Source: Pelomyxa schiedti
Lineage: Eukaryota > Evosea > Pelobiontida > Pelomyxidae
Assembly (NCBI GenBank): GCA_020536535.1
Contig: JAHLWZ010000455.1
Coordinates: forward strand, 876 to 64,875
Reading direction: 5' to 3'
DNA length: 64,000 nt
The notes beneath the pieces are model-generated. The model saw only the letters and a list, made by a program, of their open reading frames with translations. It did not search any database and was not told the origin of the DNA. Made by a program: the position numbers and the translations under genes. Position 1 is the first letter of the stretch; each line of letters opens with the position of its first letter. Positions 11,002-22,778 of this stretch are shown piece by piece.

Positions 11002-14000
11002 ATGCGGTCGAGTGGCGCAACGGCATCAACAGCGCCCAGTGGAGGGGGAAGGGGAAGAGGGTCAGCGGCCCCGAGCCCGTCATCATCAGGGGGCGGGGCA
11101 CGAGGAGGCGGGCCCACGGGGCAGCAGCAGCCCCAGCAGGGGCAACCCCAGCCGCAGGCCACGTCCACGGCCTCGGGGGGCGCGCAGCAGCAGCAACAGG
11201 CCCAGCAGCAGCAGGCGGCGAGGCCCGCAGTGTCGCTGCTGTCCAACGCCGTGGTGAATTTGGCTGCGCTCAGGGAGAGGGACAGAAGGAGGCTGGCTCA
11301 GATTCTTCAAGTCCATCAGTGTGTCTTCTCTTCATCTGCGTTTTGTTAGTCGCCAGTTTTATTGGTTTATTTTTATGTTGATTGTTTTTTGTTCCTAACT
11401 TGTCATAATGAAACGCAGTACATTTGTCACGGGACAAGGCATTAAGGCTTTGGTTCTGGATCAGTACTTAATGGGGCCACTGGGGTATATTTCTGAAGTA
11501 GCCTTCCTGAAGGTTAATTCCACAGTTGTTTCTTGTGATAAGAATATTAACTCCACTAGGCAAATGGTGTGGATAAAATTTGGCATTTGCAGCAAAGTAT
11601 CGACTTTGCATGCTCTTCAGTACTATACATCTTACGCCCAAAGTAAATTCTCTCTAGAATGCAGCGAGGAACTCATTCAAAGACAGAGTTGCATTGACAA
11701 AACTGCTTATACGAAGTCTAAACAATGTAATGAAGACAGCCAAAAATGTGGTGTGCACAGTTTGCTTCATGCCACGAAGGACATACAATTGTGACTTGGT
11801 GTGGATATAATCTTTGATATTGGAATAACTTCAAGTAGATTCTTGAGGAATCAGGTCTTAGTAAATTTGTGTCTGTGACAGAATTGGGAATGGATTTGAT
11901 CCCCATTGATGACGATTTGTTATCTCTTGAACTTGAAGATGATTATCGTGAATGCAAGCTGGTGAGTGATTTCATATCTTCAGCATGGACAAGAAAAGAG
12001 TGATGTAACTATTAAAAAAAAGGAAGGAGATAGAACTTCTCTTTTCAGTGTGGCCAAAGCAATCATGAAACTGCAACAACTTTTCGGCTTCATACCACAA
12101 GTAAAATATAAAGGAAATGCTGCAAAGGTTTCTTGTCATATGTTTGTTCCTGTACAGACTTTTTGCCTAGGAAGTGTGTGATATGATCCTCCGAATGAGG
12201 CAAGAACTGATTACGGAAGAGGAACCTCTGCCACCTATCACACCAGAAATAGATACCCTAATTTTGCTTGATCGTGATGTGGATATGGTAACACCTGTCC
12301 TTACAACACTAACATATGAAGGTTCTCAATATCCTTTTAAATTCCTTTTGGACCATAAAAATCTTTTTTAGGATTTGTGGATGAGCTGCATGGAATTCGC
12401 AATGGTAGTGTATTATTCAAGCAAAAATGGAGCTTGACAATATATCCTCTTATTTTTAGGCTTTGTGGAGCTACCTGTCGAAGTTGTTAGTCCGCCTTCT
12501 ACTGATAAGACAACCCCAGCACCCCCTCAACCACCTCCTGGTACCAAAGTGCGGTATCCTCTGAACAACAATGACAAGCTGTATCAGGAGATCCGTAACA
12601 TGAATTTTTCCACTGTTGGTCCCATTCTCAATAAAAAGGCTCGCGACATCGATCAGTATTACAAGGTTTGTGCCTAACGCAACTCTGTTTGACGTTGTAA
12701 CTACAGGAACGGAGGGATAACAAAACCTTAAATGAGTTGCGTGCTTATGTTAAGAAGATTGGTGTCACCCAAGCTGAGCACAATGCTTTGCGAATCTGTA
12801 TGTTACAATTCCGAGGAAATCCTCTCTCTGCACCACCACTTTTTTACATGAAGCTACTGTGTTCACCCCCATCCAGATACATATCTAGCAGAAAACATTC
12901 TAACTGAGACAAAGAAGCCTTTGTTTTCACAGCAATTGACTGAAGAGCAATGTTTGTTTTTGAGATACGCTAATGAACTGACTCATAGCTGACAGCATTA
13001 ATTGTTGGAAATGACACAGAGAACACATTCTTGGAGAACTGCATTGGCAGACAAGAGCCCCTGCCAAAGATACTACGTTTATTGGTTTTGCAAAGTATTA
13101 CTTTGGGAGGGTTCAAACCTAAAGTGTACGAATTTCTGAAGACAGAAATCGTTCAGGTTTTCATTTTGCCAACAAGAGACATGTGTGCACCCAACATCAT
13201 TTATAGACATATGGGTTCTCTGCTCTTTACACGTTGGAGAATTTGGAGCGCCTTGGGCTTATTCATCAACAACAGGGTTCAAAGTGGCCAGCAACAATTT
13301 CAACACCCTCTGTAGGTGGCTTAAGTAGTGTAACATTCAATACACCCTCATTTGCTCCTCCGTTCATGAGTGCACCTCCGTTTGCTACAGTCAGAAAGTT
13401 GTTGCGCCTGGTGGTTGAGGATGTTAAATTGAATCCTCCCTCCGACATAGCATACACGTTTTCTGGGTTAGTAGTCCTTTTCCACATGTGACAACTCATT
13501 ACAAAAAAAAAAAAAAAATTTGTAGCTATGCACCTGTTAGTGTAAGGTTGGTAGAAGCTGCACTCCGCCCAAGTGGTTGGAGGGAGATTGAGGAGGCTCT
13601 GAGAGCACTACCAGGCACCCAAAACGAACTTCAACAGGTTTTTCAGAGTCCAGATAAATATGAATAACGAAATACTACCCGCAGGAATTGCAAGAAGGGG
13701 TCCAATATGAACCCCCTTCATCCCATTCCCTTTCCGTCTCTACACCAAGTGAGCAAAAAACGCGCAACAATATTGTGCTTGTTTTCTACATTGGTGGATT
13801 GACTTACCCCGAGTTGGCAGCACTTCGGCACGTTTCTACCAGCGAAGGTTTGTTTGGCCCAAACGTTTCCCACACCAATTTGACGACACAACCAAAACAA
13901 AATTGCAGCCAACCAGTGCGACATCATCGTCGCCACCACCAGCCTCGTCAACGGGTCGACTCTCATGTCATCCCTGATCGAGCGGCTCCCGGCCTCGCCG

Positions 14001-14624
14001 CTCGCCACCGGCGTCTCCCCGTCGTCGGCCCCGGTCGTCGATGACGACCTCATCTGCCCGTATTCGTTTGGAGGAGGTGCCAGTGCCAGTGCCGGCATCG
14101 GCTCCACCGCCACCGCCGCGCAGCAGCCCTCGTACCCGACCTCTCCATCGACCTCACCACCGCTAACGACCTCCGCACCGGGGAAAGGCCGCACGCCGCC
14201 TCCCAGCAGCAGCGCCTCATCGACATCACCAGGCCTCTCGACTTCGTCGTCTTCTTCATTATCCACATCCACATCGACTGCGGCATCCAAAAGCAGCTCC
14301 GTGCCATCATCGTCTCCACCCCCGGCTCCTACGAACCCGTTCGAGTCTGACTCACCTTCTTACCACACAAGCGCCCGTTCTTCTTCTTCCTCGTCGTCGT
14401 CTGCTTCCGCTTCTTCCGCGGCTAGCACAAACCCCTTTGAGAGCAACACAACACCGACTTCAACCAACCCGTTTGACAGTGACTCCCCATCAACGGCTTC
14501 AACAGCCTTTGCCAATCTGACCAACGCACCAAGGGCGGCACTGGGAATGGGACGCACGGCTGTAGCCAATCTACCAAATATCTCTGTCACTGGTTTGTTC
14601 AACAAGCTCGGCAATAAGAATTAA
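11002..14624 (+). CDS. VPS33: VPS33, Sec1/Munc18-like subunit of HOPS/CORVET, with NPF-repeat tail
   Basis: Binds SNAREs and drives late-endosome/lysosome fusion. The Q/G-rich N-terminus is an extension. It is followed by SM-family segments in order: VNLAALRERDRRRLAQ, LVLDQYLMGPLGYI, GMDLIPIDDDLLSLE, then LILLDRDVDMVTPVLTTLTYEG (about 12250-12330, the VPS33 signature), NFSTVGPILNKKA, LRLLVLQSIT, YAPVSVRLVEAAL, VLVFYIGGLTYPELAALR and DIIVATTSLVNG. These match VPS33A along its length. After the normal end there is a Ser/Thr-rich tail of about 200 residues with three NPF motifs (NPFES, NPFES, NPFDS). Several short introns join in frame, for example 13849 to about 13910. It converges with VTA1. 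Confidence 0.9.
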
Positions 14625-14766
14625 TTAATTGGATTTGTCAAAAAAGAAAGCCCAAACACTATTGTTTTCTATTGTTGTTCATTATGTTTGAGCATTCATT
14701 GTTTTGGTTTGGGGTGTGGTGCTGGCAAAGAGCCACAAATACTACAACAGCTGGATTGCCAAATGT

Positions 14767-15938
14767 TTAGAGTTTGATTTTGGTTCCCGTTAGGAGCTGC
14801 AGGGCATTTACAAGGTTTGTCACAGCATTGTTGACATCTTCATAGTCCAGTGCCGAGGCTGCGTGCCTGCACATTTTCTGGGCTTTCTCAACATCCTCCA
14901 TTGAAGGGTTGTAATGTACCATTGGTGTAACTGGGGCTGGAGTGGTTGTGACGGGAGCCTTGGTAGGTTGGGTTCTGGTTGGGGGTTTTGAGGTTGGTTG
15001 GCTAGTTGGTTGTGTAGGTTTAGGAGGCATGGAAGGGTTCATAAATGTACCTTGGGAAGGGGGAATTATGGTGGATTGTGCTGGTGGTTGCATTTGATCG
15101 GGGAAGAAATTTACTTGCGGTGGGGTAACTGGCAAAAAAACTGGTTGCTGTGTTGAAGATTCATCAGGAAGCCCCTGGATATGCCGTTCCGTTGTTGTCA
15201 AAAAGAAAGAGTGGATAGTACTTGCATAGACTCATCACCCCCAGGGGGGCCAGGGGTGGGTCTGAGGCCCATTTTTATTGCCTTCGCAATGTCAGCTGCT
15301 TTCCATCTGGCATACTTCACCCTCTCAACAATCTAGTATGCCTTAGAATTAGAGGAAATCGTGGAGAATATTCTAAATCTAACTCTAACGCACATCGTCT
15401 GATAGAGGGCCAAATTGTGATAAAACTTCTAGGAAGTAACTTGCAGAAGAGAAGTTCTCTGCTGTGCGCCTGGCTTTTTTGTTTATTCGTGAACATACAT
15501 AAATTGGGTTACATAGTGGCGTTTCCTGCCCTGTCTTCCTCGTCAGCCATCTGGAATACATTCAACGCAAACTGCTCCACATATTCTTTCCCCATGCCCT
15601 CTTGTGTCAGAGTAGACTCGAGCTGCGCTTTTTGCTATTGCCAAAGTTCGTGCATTAAAAAAGAAACAAAGAGTAGAGTAATACCTGTTCAACGGACACC
15701 ATCCACGACAACAATGTCTTTTGTGAAGCTTCATCACGTGCACCAGACGTTTTTTCAATGCCCAGTTGCAGCACGTAAACCATGCCTTTCAATTTAAACC
15801 ACAAAGTCACCGGAAAAGAGTGTACGCACAATAATAAGCCAACACCGGATCTCTGGTAGCCAACACGTTTGCTCTCTTCAAAACCGGCGCCACTGCCTGC
15901 AGTTGTGCCGGCAGAGATCCAACACCCTGTTGTGCCAT
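14767..15938 (-). CDS. VTA1: VTA1/LIP5, activator of the VPS4 ATPase
   Basis: Co-factor that stimulates VPS4 disassembly of ESCRT-III. It starts MAQQGVGSLPAQLQ, then VLATRDPVLAYYC. A 44-nt intron (GTGCGTAC...TTGAAAG) restores MVYVLQLGIEK, aligning with the first MIT repeat of LIP5. Next come QLESTLTQEGMGKEYVEQ, NVFQMADEEDRAG and KYARWKAADIAKAIK (end of the tandem MIT region). The last exon (14767-15201) has a Pro/Thr/Gln-rich linker and the VTA1 C-terminal dimerisation segment AQKMCRHAASALDYEDV...NLVNALQLLTG. Length and order match the family. The start is the only ATG giving the family N-terminus. Convergent with VPS33; divergent from the carboxypeptidase. Confidence 0.9.
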
Positions 15939-16114
15939 ACTTTGTTTTCAACTTTTTGGGATTCAGCTGTAACAGCAGAGACATTTTTCCATGAGCCTGG
16001 CAGGCGTAGATGTGCCACAGCTCTCATGGGGAGAGGGCGAAGATAAGATTCAGGCCGCCCACTTGCCAGAGGGATCTGCAATCTAGAGCGAAACGAAACA
16101 CCCTTAGAAGAAAA

Positions 16115-18195
16115 ATGATTAACGGGTTTTTGGCTGTTGTTCTGGCTGTGGCGGCAGTTGTGGTTGTTGGTGCACGTGTGGAGGACCTTATCACTGATCT
16201 ACCTGGAATTGTGGGTGTTGGGGGGGTTTTTTATGTTGTTGTTAATGGTTGAATGCAGGAAAATGTTACTTTTGCACAGTACTCTGGTTACATACAGATT
16301 GATGCAGTGACTAACAAAAATTTGTTCTACTGGTTAGTTTCTTTGTTTCCAGGGTATTTGCTTCTGACTCTCCTTGGCTTTTCAGGTTTGTGGAATCACA
16401 ACGAGACCCAACTACTGATCCTCTTATTTTGTGGATGAATGGAGGCCCTGGGGCATCATCACTCAACGGATTCTTCACGGAACATGGTCCCTTCTGGTAC
16501 AGAAAGAGACTGCCATTGTGTCATACTCATTTTGTTTCTTTTCATCAAGGCCAAATCCTGATGGCGCAACATTACACGCGAACCCTTATGCCTGGAACAG
16601 AATTGCCAATATGATTTATCTAGGTATTTCTTCCATTCGGGTTTCTATCAAGTCATGTTGATGCAGAGGCTCCTGCTGGTGTTGGCTTTAGTTACAGTGA
16701 TGACAAAAAGGACTATTTTACTGGAGACGTTCAGACAGGTATGCACTTCGAAAAAATACTGAGAATCTCAATTTTTGGATATAGCCTTGGATAACTACAA
16801 TTTCTTGGTTTCGTGGTTCAAGCTTTATCCAGAATTTCAAGAAAATCCCTTCTTCATATCTGGAGAGTCATATGGGTAATTTCTACCTCCTTTTCCACTA
16901 TTTCCTTCCACCTTCCTTTCAGGGGGCACTATGTACCTGAACTTGCTGAAAATATTATGAACTTGGATACCACCCATAGCATTAACATGAAGGGAATCCT
17001 CATTGGGAATCCATTGATTAATTCTGATTCCTTCCTGCGCGTTGCAAACCCTAGCGCAGATGCCTATCCTTTTCTAAATTTCATGTTGTTTCATGAGCCA
17101 ATCAACAGGAATACATGACTCATACTGTTATTACTCCAGGTACACACATGGGCTTATACCAGTTAAGACTTATGGAGAGGCTTCTGAGATATGCAATTGG
17201 GGAAGTTACCTTTCTGACTGCACCGGCAACTACACAAATCCCTCCTCAGAGTGCCTCAGTGCCACGGAGGTGAGTGTTTTTATCGGGAACGGAGTCTTAA
17301 ACAAACTAGAAATGTCTACGGTACATTCCGTCAAATTTAGATCTATACAATGTGCTGGCTCCTGTCTGCCTGACCAGTACTGCCACTGAGCGGGTGAAGT
17401 ACGTATCCAGCTGGAATCCACTGATAAAATTGACAGCGTATCTTCACATCCTCTAATAAAAGGAGATTTAATTCTTTTTTTCTCCTCTATAGTGAACTCC
17501 AAGAGAAGAAAGCCACGAGAAACCCGGTAGCGACTGCTTCATATGATTACGATTATGATCCCTGTGTACTGGATACCACTAATGTGATGCTATCAGATCT
17601 AACTCTTATTAGTTGGAAGACTATACAACTACTTATCTTAATCTACCGGAAGTTCAATCTGCAATACACGCTCAACCCACTGAGTGGGCTGTGGTAAGTC
17701 CATTTCGACTACATCACAAATATAATTTTCGGCCAGTTTGAGAATAATATCCACTATAAACTAGCTGACACTTACATAAATATCATTCCCGTGATACAAA
17801 ATATCCTAGATAACACTGAGTGGACTATTTTTGTGTACTCAGGTTTGACTCTCAGCCAACAAGGTTCTAAATTCATCCTTATGCAGGTGCTATTGACGGT
17901 TGTGTACCATTCATTGGTACCCAAAGGTTGGTTGTTCCCCTCCCCTCCAATAATAAGAGGCACCAAGGTGGATTTCTTGCCTTGGGAGGACAATAATAAA
18001 TGATTGGCGTGGGTGGGACTTTGAGTCACAGGGTGCTGGAACAGTAATTGATTATGATAGGCTCACTTTCATGACTGTCAAGGCTTCTGGACATATGGTA
18101 CTAGTACCACTACTAAAAATTCTCTTTCAAACTCACTCTCAAAGGTTCCCATGTACACCCCCAAAGAAGCTTTTGGTACTCCTTTCCCTGCTTAG
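16115..18195 (+). CDS. Serine carboxypeptidase, S10 family (cathepsin A/CPY-like), secreted or lysosomal
   Basis: Removes C-terminal residues from peptides. It starts with a clear signal peptide ([20 protein letters not shown]). Exons then give [22 protein letters not shown] (oxyanion region), [41 protein letters not shown] with the catalytic Ser, [12 protein letters not shown] with the likely catalytic Asp, and KASGHM joined across a 54-nt intron to [11 protein letters not shown] with the catalytic His. The stop is TAG at 18193. GGPGASS replaces the usual GGPGCSS, so a conserved Cys is absent. Several internal Cys remain. Some short exons between 16500 and 17900 were placed by homology only. 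Confidence 0.87.
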
Positions 18196-18691
18196 TCTGT
18201 TTCACAACTAATTTTTTTTTTAGCCATGTTCCAGTGCCGGATGGATAACAAGAGTTGCTAGGAGTTCTATGGTTCATTTACTTCACCTCATTTAAAAAAA
18301 AAAACAGCTACGTCTCATGTATGCTGTTCACAGTGTGTTTGGCCAAAGAAGAAAAAACTTTTGTTACGTCTCTCAGCACCCTTTTCCTTTCACAACAAGA
18401 AAAAGACAAAAAGCCGACTTCGAACCCAGGACCCAAGGGAACGAGAGCTCACCTAGAATCAACTGAGATTTTGCTGACCCCTCTCCTTCCACACCCGTGC
18501 CCTATCTGCTTAAGATGGGATGAATGAATTTGCCTTCCAAGTTGGGTTGAACAGAGGGTGAAGCCATGGACTGCACCTTAGTCGACTGCTCATACTAACG
18601 CAAAAGGCATGAATAATCCTACAGGAGTCCCAGTCGTTTCAGGAGTCACCTTTCGCCGCACTTTCATCTACTGAGTGGGGAAATAAAAGTG
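18196..18691. other. Intergenic spacer, no gene supported
   Basis: A 3' flank and then the promoter of COG1. On the minus strand at about 18400-18485 there is a TTCGAA-containing stretch preceded by CTCA/TGAG arms that recalls tRNA T and D arms. The T stem, anticodon stem and acceptor do not pair, so it is not called. Confidence 0.45.
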
Positions 18692-21600
18692 ATGCAGCAG
18701 GGTGTCAGTAGTCGCGTTGCGGCCGGCAACTTGTTCAGAACGCACTCGCTCAAAGATGTTGCCAATGTGCTGCAAGAAAAATCGTATGGTTCCCCCCCCC
18801 CCCCCCCCCCCGTTTTTCGTCGTGTCGTGGGGCTGATGACAGGAGAAAAGGCGGGAAGAGGTGAACAAAGGGGCAGAGTTAAGGGCTTTCATTGGCGAGC
18901 ATTATAGAGAACTTCTGGAGTCGGCTGATGTCACACTCGCCATTACTCGTGAGGCCGCGGAGTTAAAGAAAGGAATTGACACACTTGCTTCTGTGTGGAA
19001 AATATGCACATCATAAATTCATTTCTCATTCCGCCCCCGCCCCTTTGTTTGCAGAACTGGAATATTCAGTCTTTCACTGGGAAGACTCCTAGTCGCGACA
19101 CGCAGGAGACACTCAAATTGCGTCAGCAATATGCAATTGCTCTCAAGTTTAAAGTTATCATTGAAACAAATAGTATGGTGCGAGGTACCAGGCTCATGGA
19201 TACCATCTCATCAAGTGTGGTTCTCTATCCCAGGTTCAATCTGAGTTGCGTGCCTGGAATTGCCTGGGAGCTGCTCTTCTTTACTTGAATTCTCAGAAGG
19301 AATTCCTGCTTCTACAATCCAACCCCGATCCCCAAGTTGTATCGATGCTTGTGTGTCACTATTCCAGTCACTTATGTGATTCTCATATTTTTCTTGATTA
19401 CTCTTGTTGTTAAGTTCAGGCATCCTGCCCTTTAGTGGCACAACAGTGGTCTGTTTGTTCCAATTTGCCACAAAAAGTGATCGACAGAGCTTGCCAACTT
19501 CTGTCTCGCCGTTGTCTGACATCTGACGTATATCTCCCATCTCTAGTGGTAGTTGTTCACTTTGATCTTTGAATAAAAGGCTTATTGTAATGGACTGGCA
19601 GCACTCTTTCTCCTTTCGAATTCTACTCCCGTTTGCCTATTTCAAGAACTTCTCGATGCACAATTGCGTAATCTCACTTCAGTAGCACCTGGTTCTGTGG
19701 CTATGGAAGGCACTACTGTTTTGAACTCAATTGCGTCATCTGTGTGCATTCACAATAAGACAACTAAACAAAAAAATAAACTGATTTCTATTCTCTTTTT
19801 TAGATTTGCTGTACTCTTACTACTGCTTACTCGGTGTTTATGTGCAGCCCCGGTATAGTATTTCTTTTTTTGCCTCTAATTCTCATTGCTCGACAGGTCA
19901 ACCTCTCCCCCTTCTTGTAACCACTCTACAATCAGCAGCCGTGCCTTCCCGGGATCCCCATTCCTCTGATACTCCCAGTTTATTGCAAGTTGTGAACAAC
20001 ACCAGCGCTGCATCTGATATTACATTTATTGCAACACTTGCCAAAACACCAGGGTCTCCAGGTCTTATGGAACGCGAAACGCTGAGGAACGTTGTCACTT
20101 TGTGGTCCGCACAATGTTCAGTAAAGTGCCAACCGCAAATTACTGCAGTCCTGGAACGGTACTTTGTCCCATAGTTCTAATTGTTACTGACATTGTCACC
20201 GAAGTATCAATACACCAGCAGAATTGGCATCCATTGCGACACAACTACACACACACATCTCTACCCTTCAAAAGCCAAACACTTTTTCTAAGGTCCTTTC
20301 TCCTTTTTCTCCCTTTTTTTTCGTTTCAATAACCATTACAGTTGGACATTTGGGCACTGCTATTTGAAACACCATTTGTGGAGCGCGCCAAAGTTGTTTC
20401 AAATAAGTCTCTATCACAACTGGCAGCATTCTCCTCCATGTTAGACAGTCTTCTTTCATCTGGTCTGTTCACCTAATTCTTTGTGATTTTTTCCTCTTAT
20501 ATCATTCCACAGAGGAGTCCCAAATCAGTGGTTCGTCTCTCTGGTGCAATATCGCCATTGGTTCCCCAAAGAAATCGCCTCAGCCTTTGTATCAGGGATT
20601 AAATGGAAATACTCCAACAACTCCCGTAAATTGGAGAATCAGAGATCGAGCTGCTTTTGTGTCTCCTGGAGTGTCCAGTGTTATACAATTTGTTGAAAAC
20701 TGCCTACGGACATGCACAGAAGAGACTAAGGCACTGATTTCTTCCTTTCTACCATATGATGCTGCTTCGTCTGTTGGACATGTTCTTATCAAGTAGGCTT
20801 CGATGGAAACATTTATCACAACTCAAAGCCCACTTCAGGGAACATCCACTCGTCTCACATGTACGTCGGCAGTGTTGTGATTCCCTTTCATCGATTTGCA
20901 GTCAAATGATGTCAAAAATTGAATCCCTCCGTCCTTCAGCCGTTAAATCAGATTCACGATCTTTGAGTGAGATACTAATAATAGGGCGTTTTGCACACAC
21001 CATTATTGAAAGCTGTGGTATGATCAAAACAGCCCTCACACCTCAGGGATACCAAAAGTACCACAATTGCTGTTAGAATTCCCTTAAACTTTACAACAGG
21101 AATTCTATGAAATTGAACCCTTTGGCAGGTTTTGTGGCAAAGTAAACTGTACAATTCTGAGACATGTAAAGGTCATTGCGATCTACATAATGAAGCCACC
21201 GAACACTTTATACATGTATACACAACAGCACACTTTATTTGGGCAGAAATCCTTTCCTCGCGAGCCAGTGAGATGGTTAAAAATTCTCTCAATGCTGAGA
21301 ATTGGGGTGATTCACAACGAGTTAATTCATGGGAAGGTAGATCAAGGCTCCTCAATAATTTTCTCTCATTAGTTAAATTTATTGGTCCATCTAACAGAGT
21401 TAAGCTATTTCTTTAAATAGTCCTAGCTCTGGTTCAGAGGAAAGACCTGATGAACAAATCGTACCTATTGATACAAAAGTCTACCTTCCCCGGATCCCAT
21501 CACCATACCTCTCGGGACTGCTTTACTTTTTATGTCAACAAACAAATAATGCAGTTGGCCACTCCATGTGTCAAGTACTCAAACTTTTTTGCACCGCTTT

Positions 21601-22723
21601 GTAATCTCTGAAAGTGATTTAGACACTCGGGCAGTTGTGCTTGAAAACAATAACATCTTCCTTGTCCCACACTTTTGGTGAATTCATCCAGACAAAGCAA
21701 GCCTCTTTCAACAAGGAAGGTCGGATCCAGGTCTAAAATCCCTTGCTACTGCAACAAATAAAATTGTATCTATGGCTTAAATCTTCCCAGTTGTGGCTGG
21801 ATTTGCTCTGTTTATTCTCATTTTTATCATCACGTGCACTGCTCTCATCTCCCAAAGATGACCCTTATTACAAGTCGGTTACATTGTTAGTATGTTAAGT
21901 TTAGTTGAGTTTCCTTTAAGTGTCTGAGTAGAATGGGACACAATGGGAAGATACTGTAACACGAGAAATTCAGCAAAAAGGTGATTTGATTGCCAGTATC
22001 ACAGCTGATGTGTGTATTTTCTTTTAAACTCCTTCAAGAAGTCTTACAGTATGTTTATCTAAGCTGGACCCTGTGGACATAGCATTCTATGATTCACGCA
22101 TAAAAGCTCTGAGCACGACCCACAGAGCAAGATGTGGAAGTTTATTTGGGTCCGTCCTGCAATACTGCTCTCAACCCGCCCCATCAGATTTACTGACTAA
22201 GTTAACATACTTTCTTAACTTTCCTGCAGTTTATCTCACAACTCAAAGCACCAAAGCAACAGAAGCCTACAACCCGCTTGGGATATTACCTCCCGTTTCC
22301 AGGTTTACCTATGTCAAAGCCGCTGCCCCCCTGCTTGACACGTGGCCCGCCATTCCCACCGCCACCCCGCCCTCCATCTCCCCCGGCTCCCCGCGGCCCG
22401 ACGGAGTTGAGGGCATCACAACAACATCCGGAAGCTACTCCGCCACTACCGCTGCTGCTACATTCCTACCTCTCCCGCCACCACCGGCCACCTCGCCGGT
22501 TCTCGCCCAGTCACTCCCCGTTCAGACACCACTGCGCCGGTCAACCAGCACAACGCCAATGCCTCTATCACCAGCTCAAACACCACCTCTTCCCTCCTCC
22601 ACTCCTCCACCAACCCTCAGCAGCAGTTACTCAACAGGCACAGCCACACCAGCAAGGCCTGCTACTGGGTTCATGGGCAGATTGAGTTCTTTCCTGGGCA
22701 CCCAGACTTCAAACCAGACTTGA
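18692..22723 (+). CDS. COG1: COG1, conserved oligomeric Golgi complex subunit 1
   Basis: A subunit of the COG tether that captures retrograde vesicles at the Golgi. The N-terminus FRTHSLKDVANVLQEKSY and, after a poly-C-containing intron, GEHYRELLESAD align with the start of COG1. Middle exons are poorly conserved helices, as is normal for the family. The C-terminal part LCLSKLDPVDIAFYDSRI and PLGILPPVSRFTYVKAAAPL corresponds to the conserved COG1 C-terminus (DPFD..., NILPLASSQIRF). The final exon (22073-22723) adds a Pro/Thr/Ser-rich tail ending FMGRLSSFLGTQ. Start ATG at 18692 follows a GTG. Assignment rests on both ends; the middle exon boundaries are not individually verified. Confidence 0.78.
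18792..18811 (+). repeat. Poly-C homopolymer (20 C) inside the first COG1 intron
   Basis: An uninterrupted run of 20 C immediately after the GT of the presumed donor. It lies between exon sequences that align to COG1, so it is intronic. A length error here would not affect the protein. Confidence 0.9.
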
Positions 22724-22778
22724 AGGACATAAACCAAAAAAAAAACTTTCCCTCAAGGTGTTTATTGGCTGTATTTTT

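Noticed and set aside
18400-18490. tRNA-like sequence on the minus strand with TTCGAA and CTCA/TGAG arms
   Set aside because: No T stem, anticodon stem or acceptor pairing could be formed.
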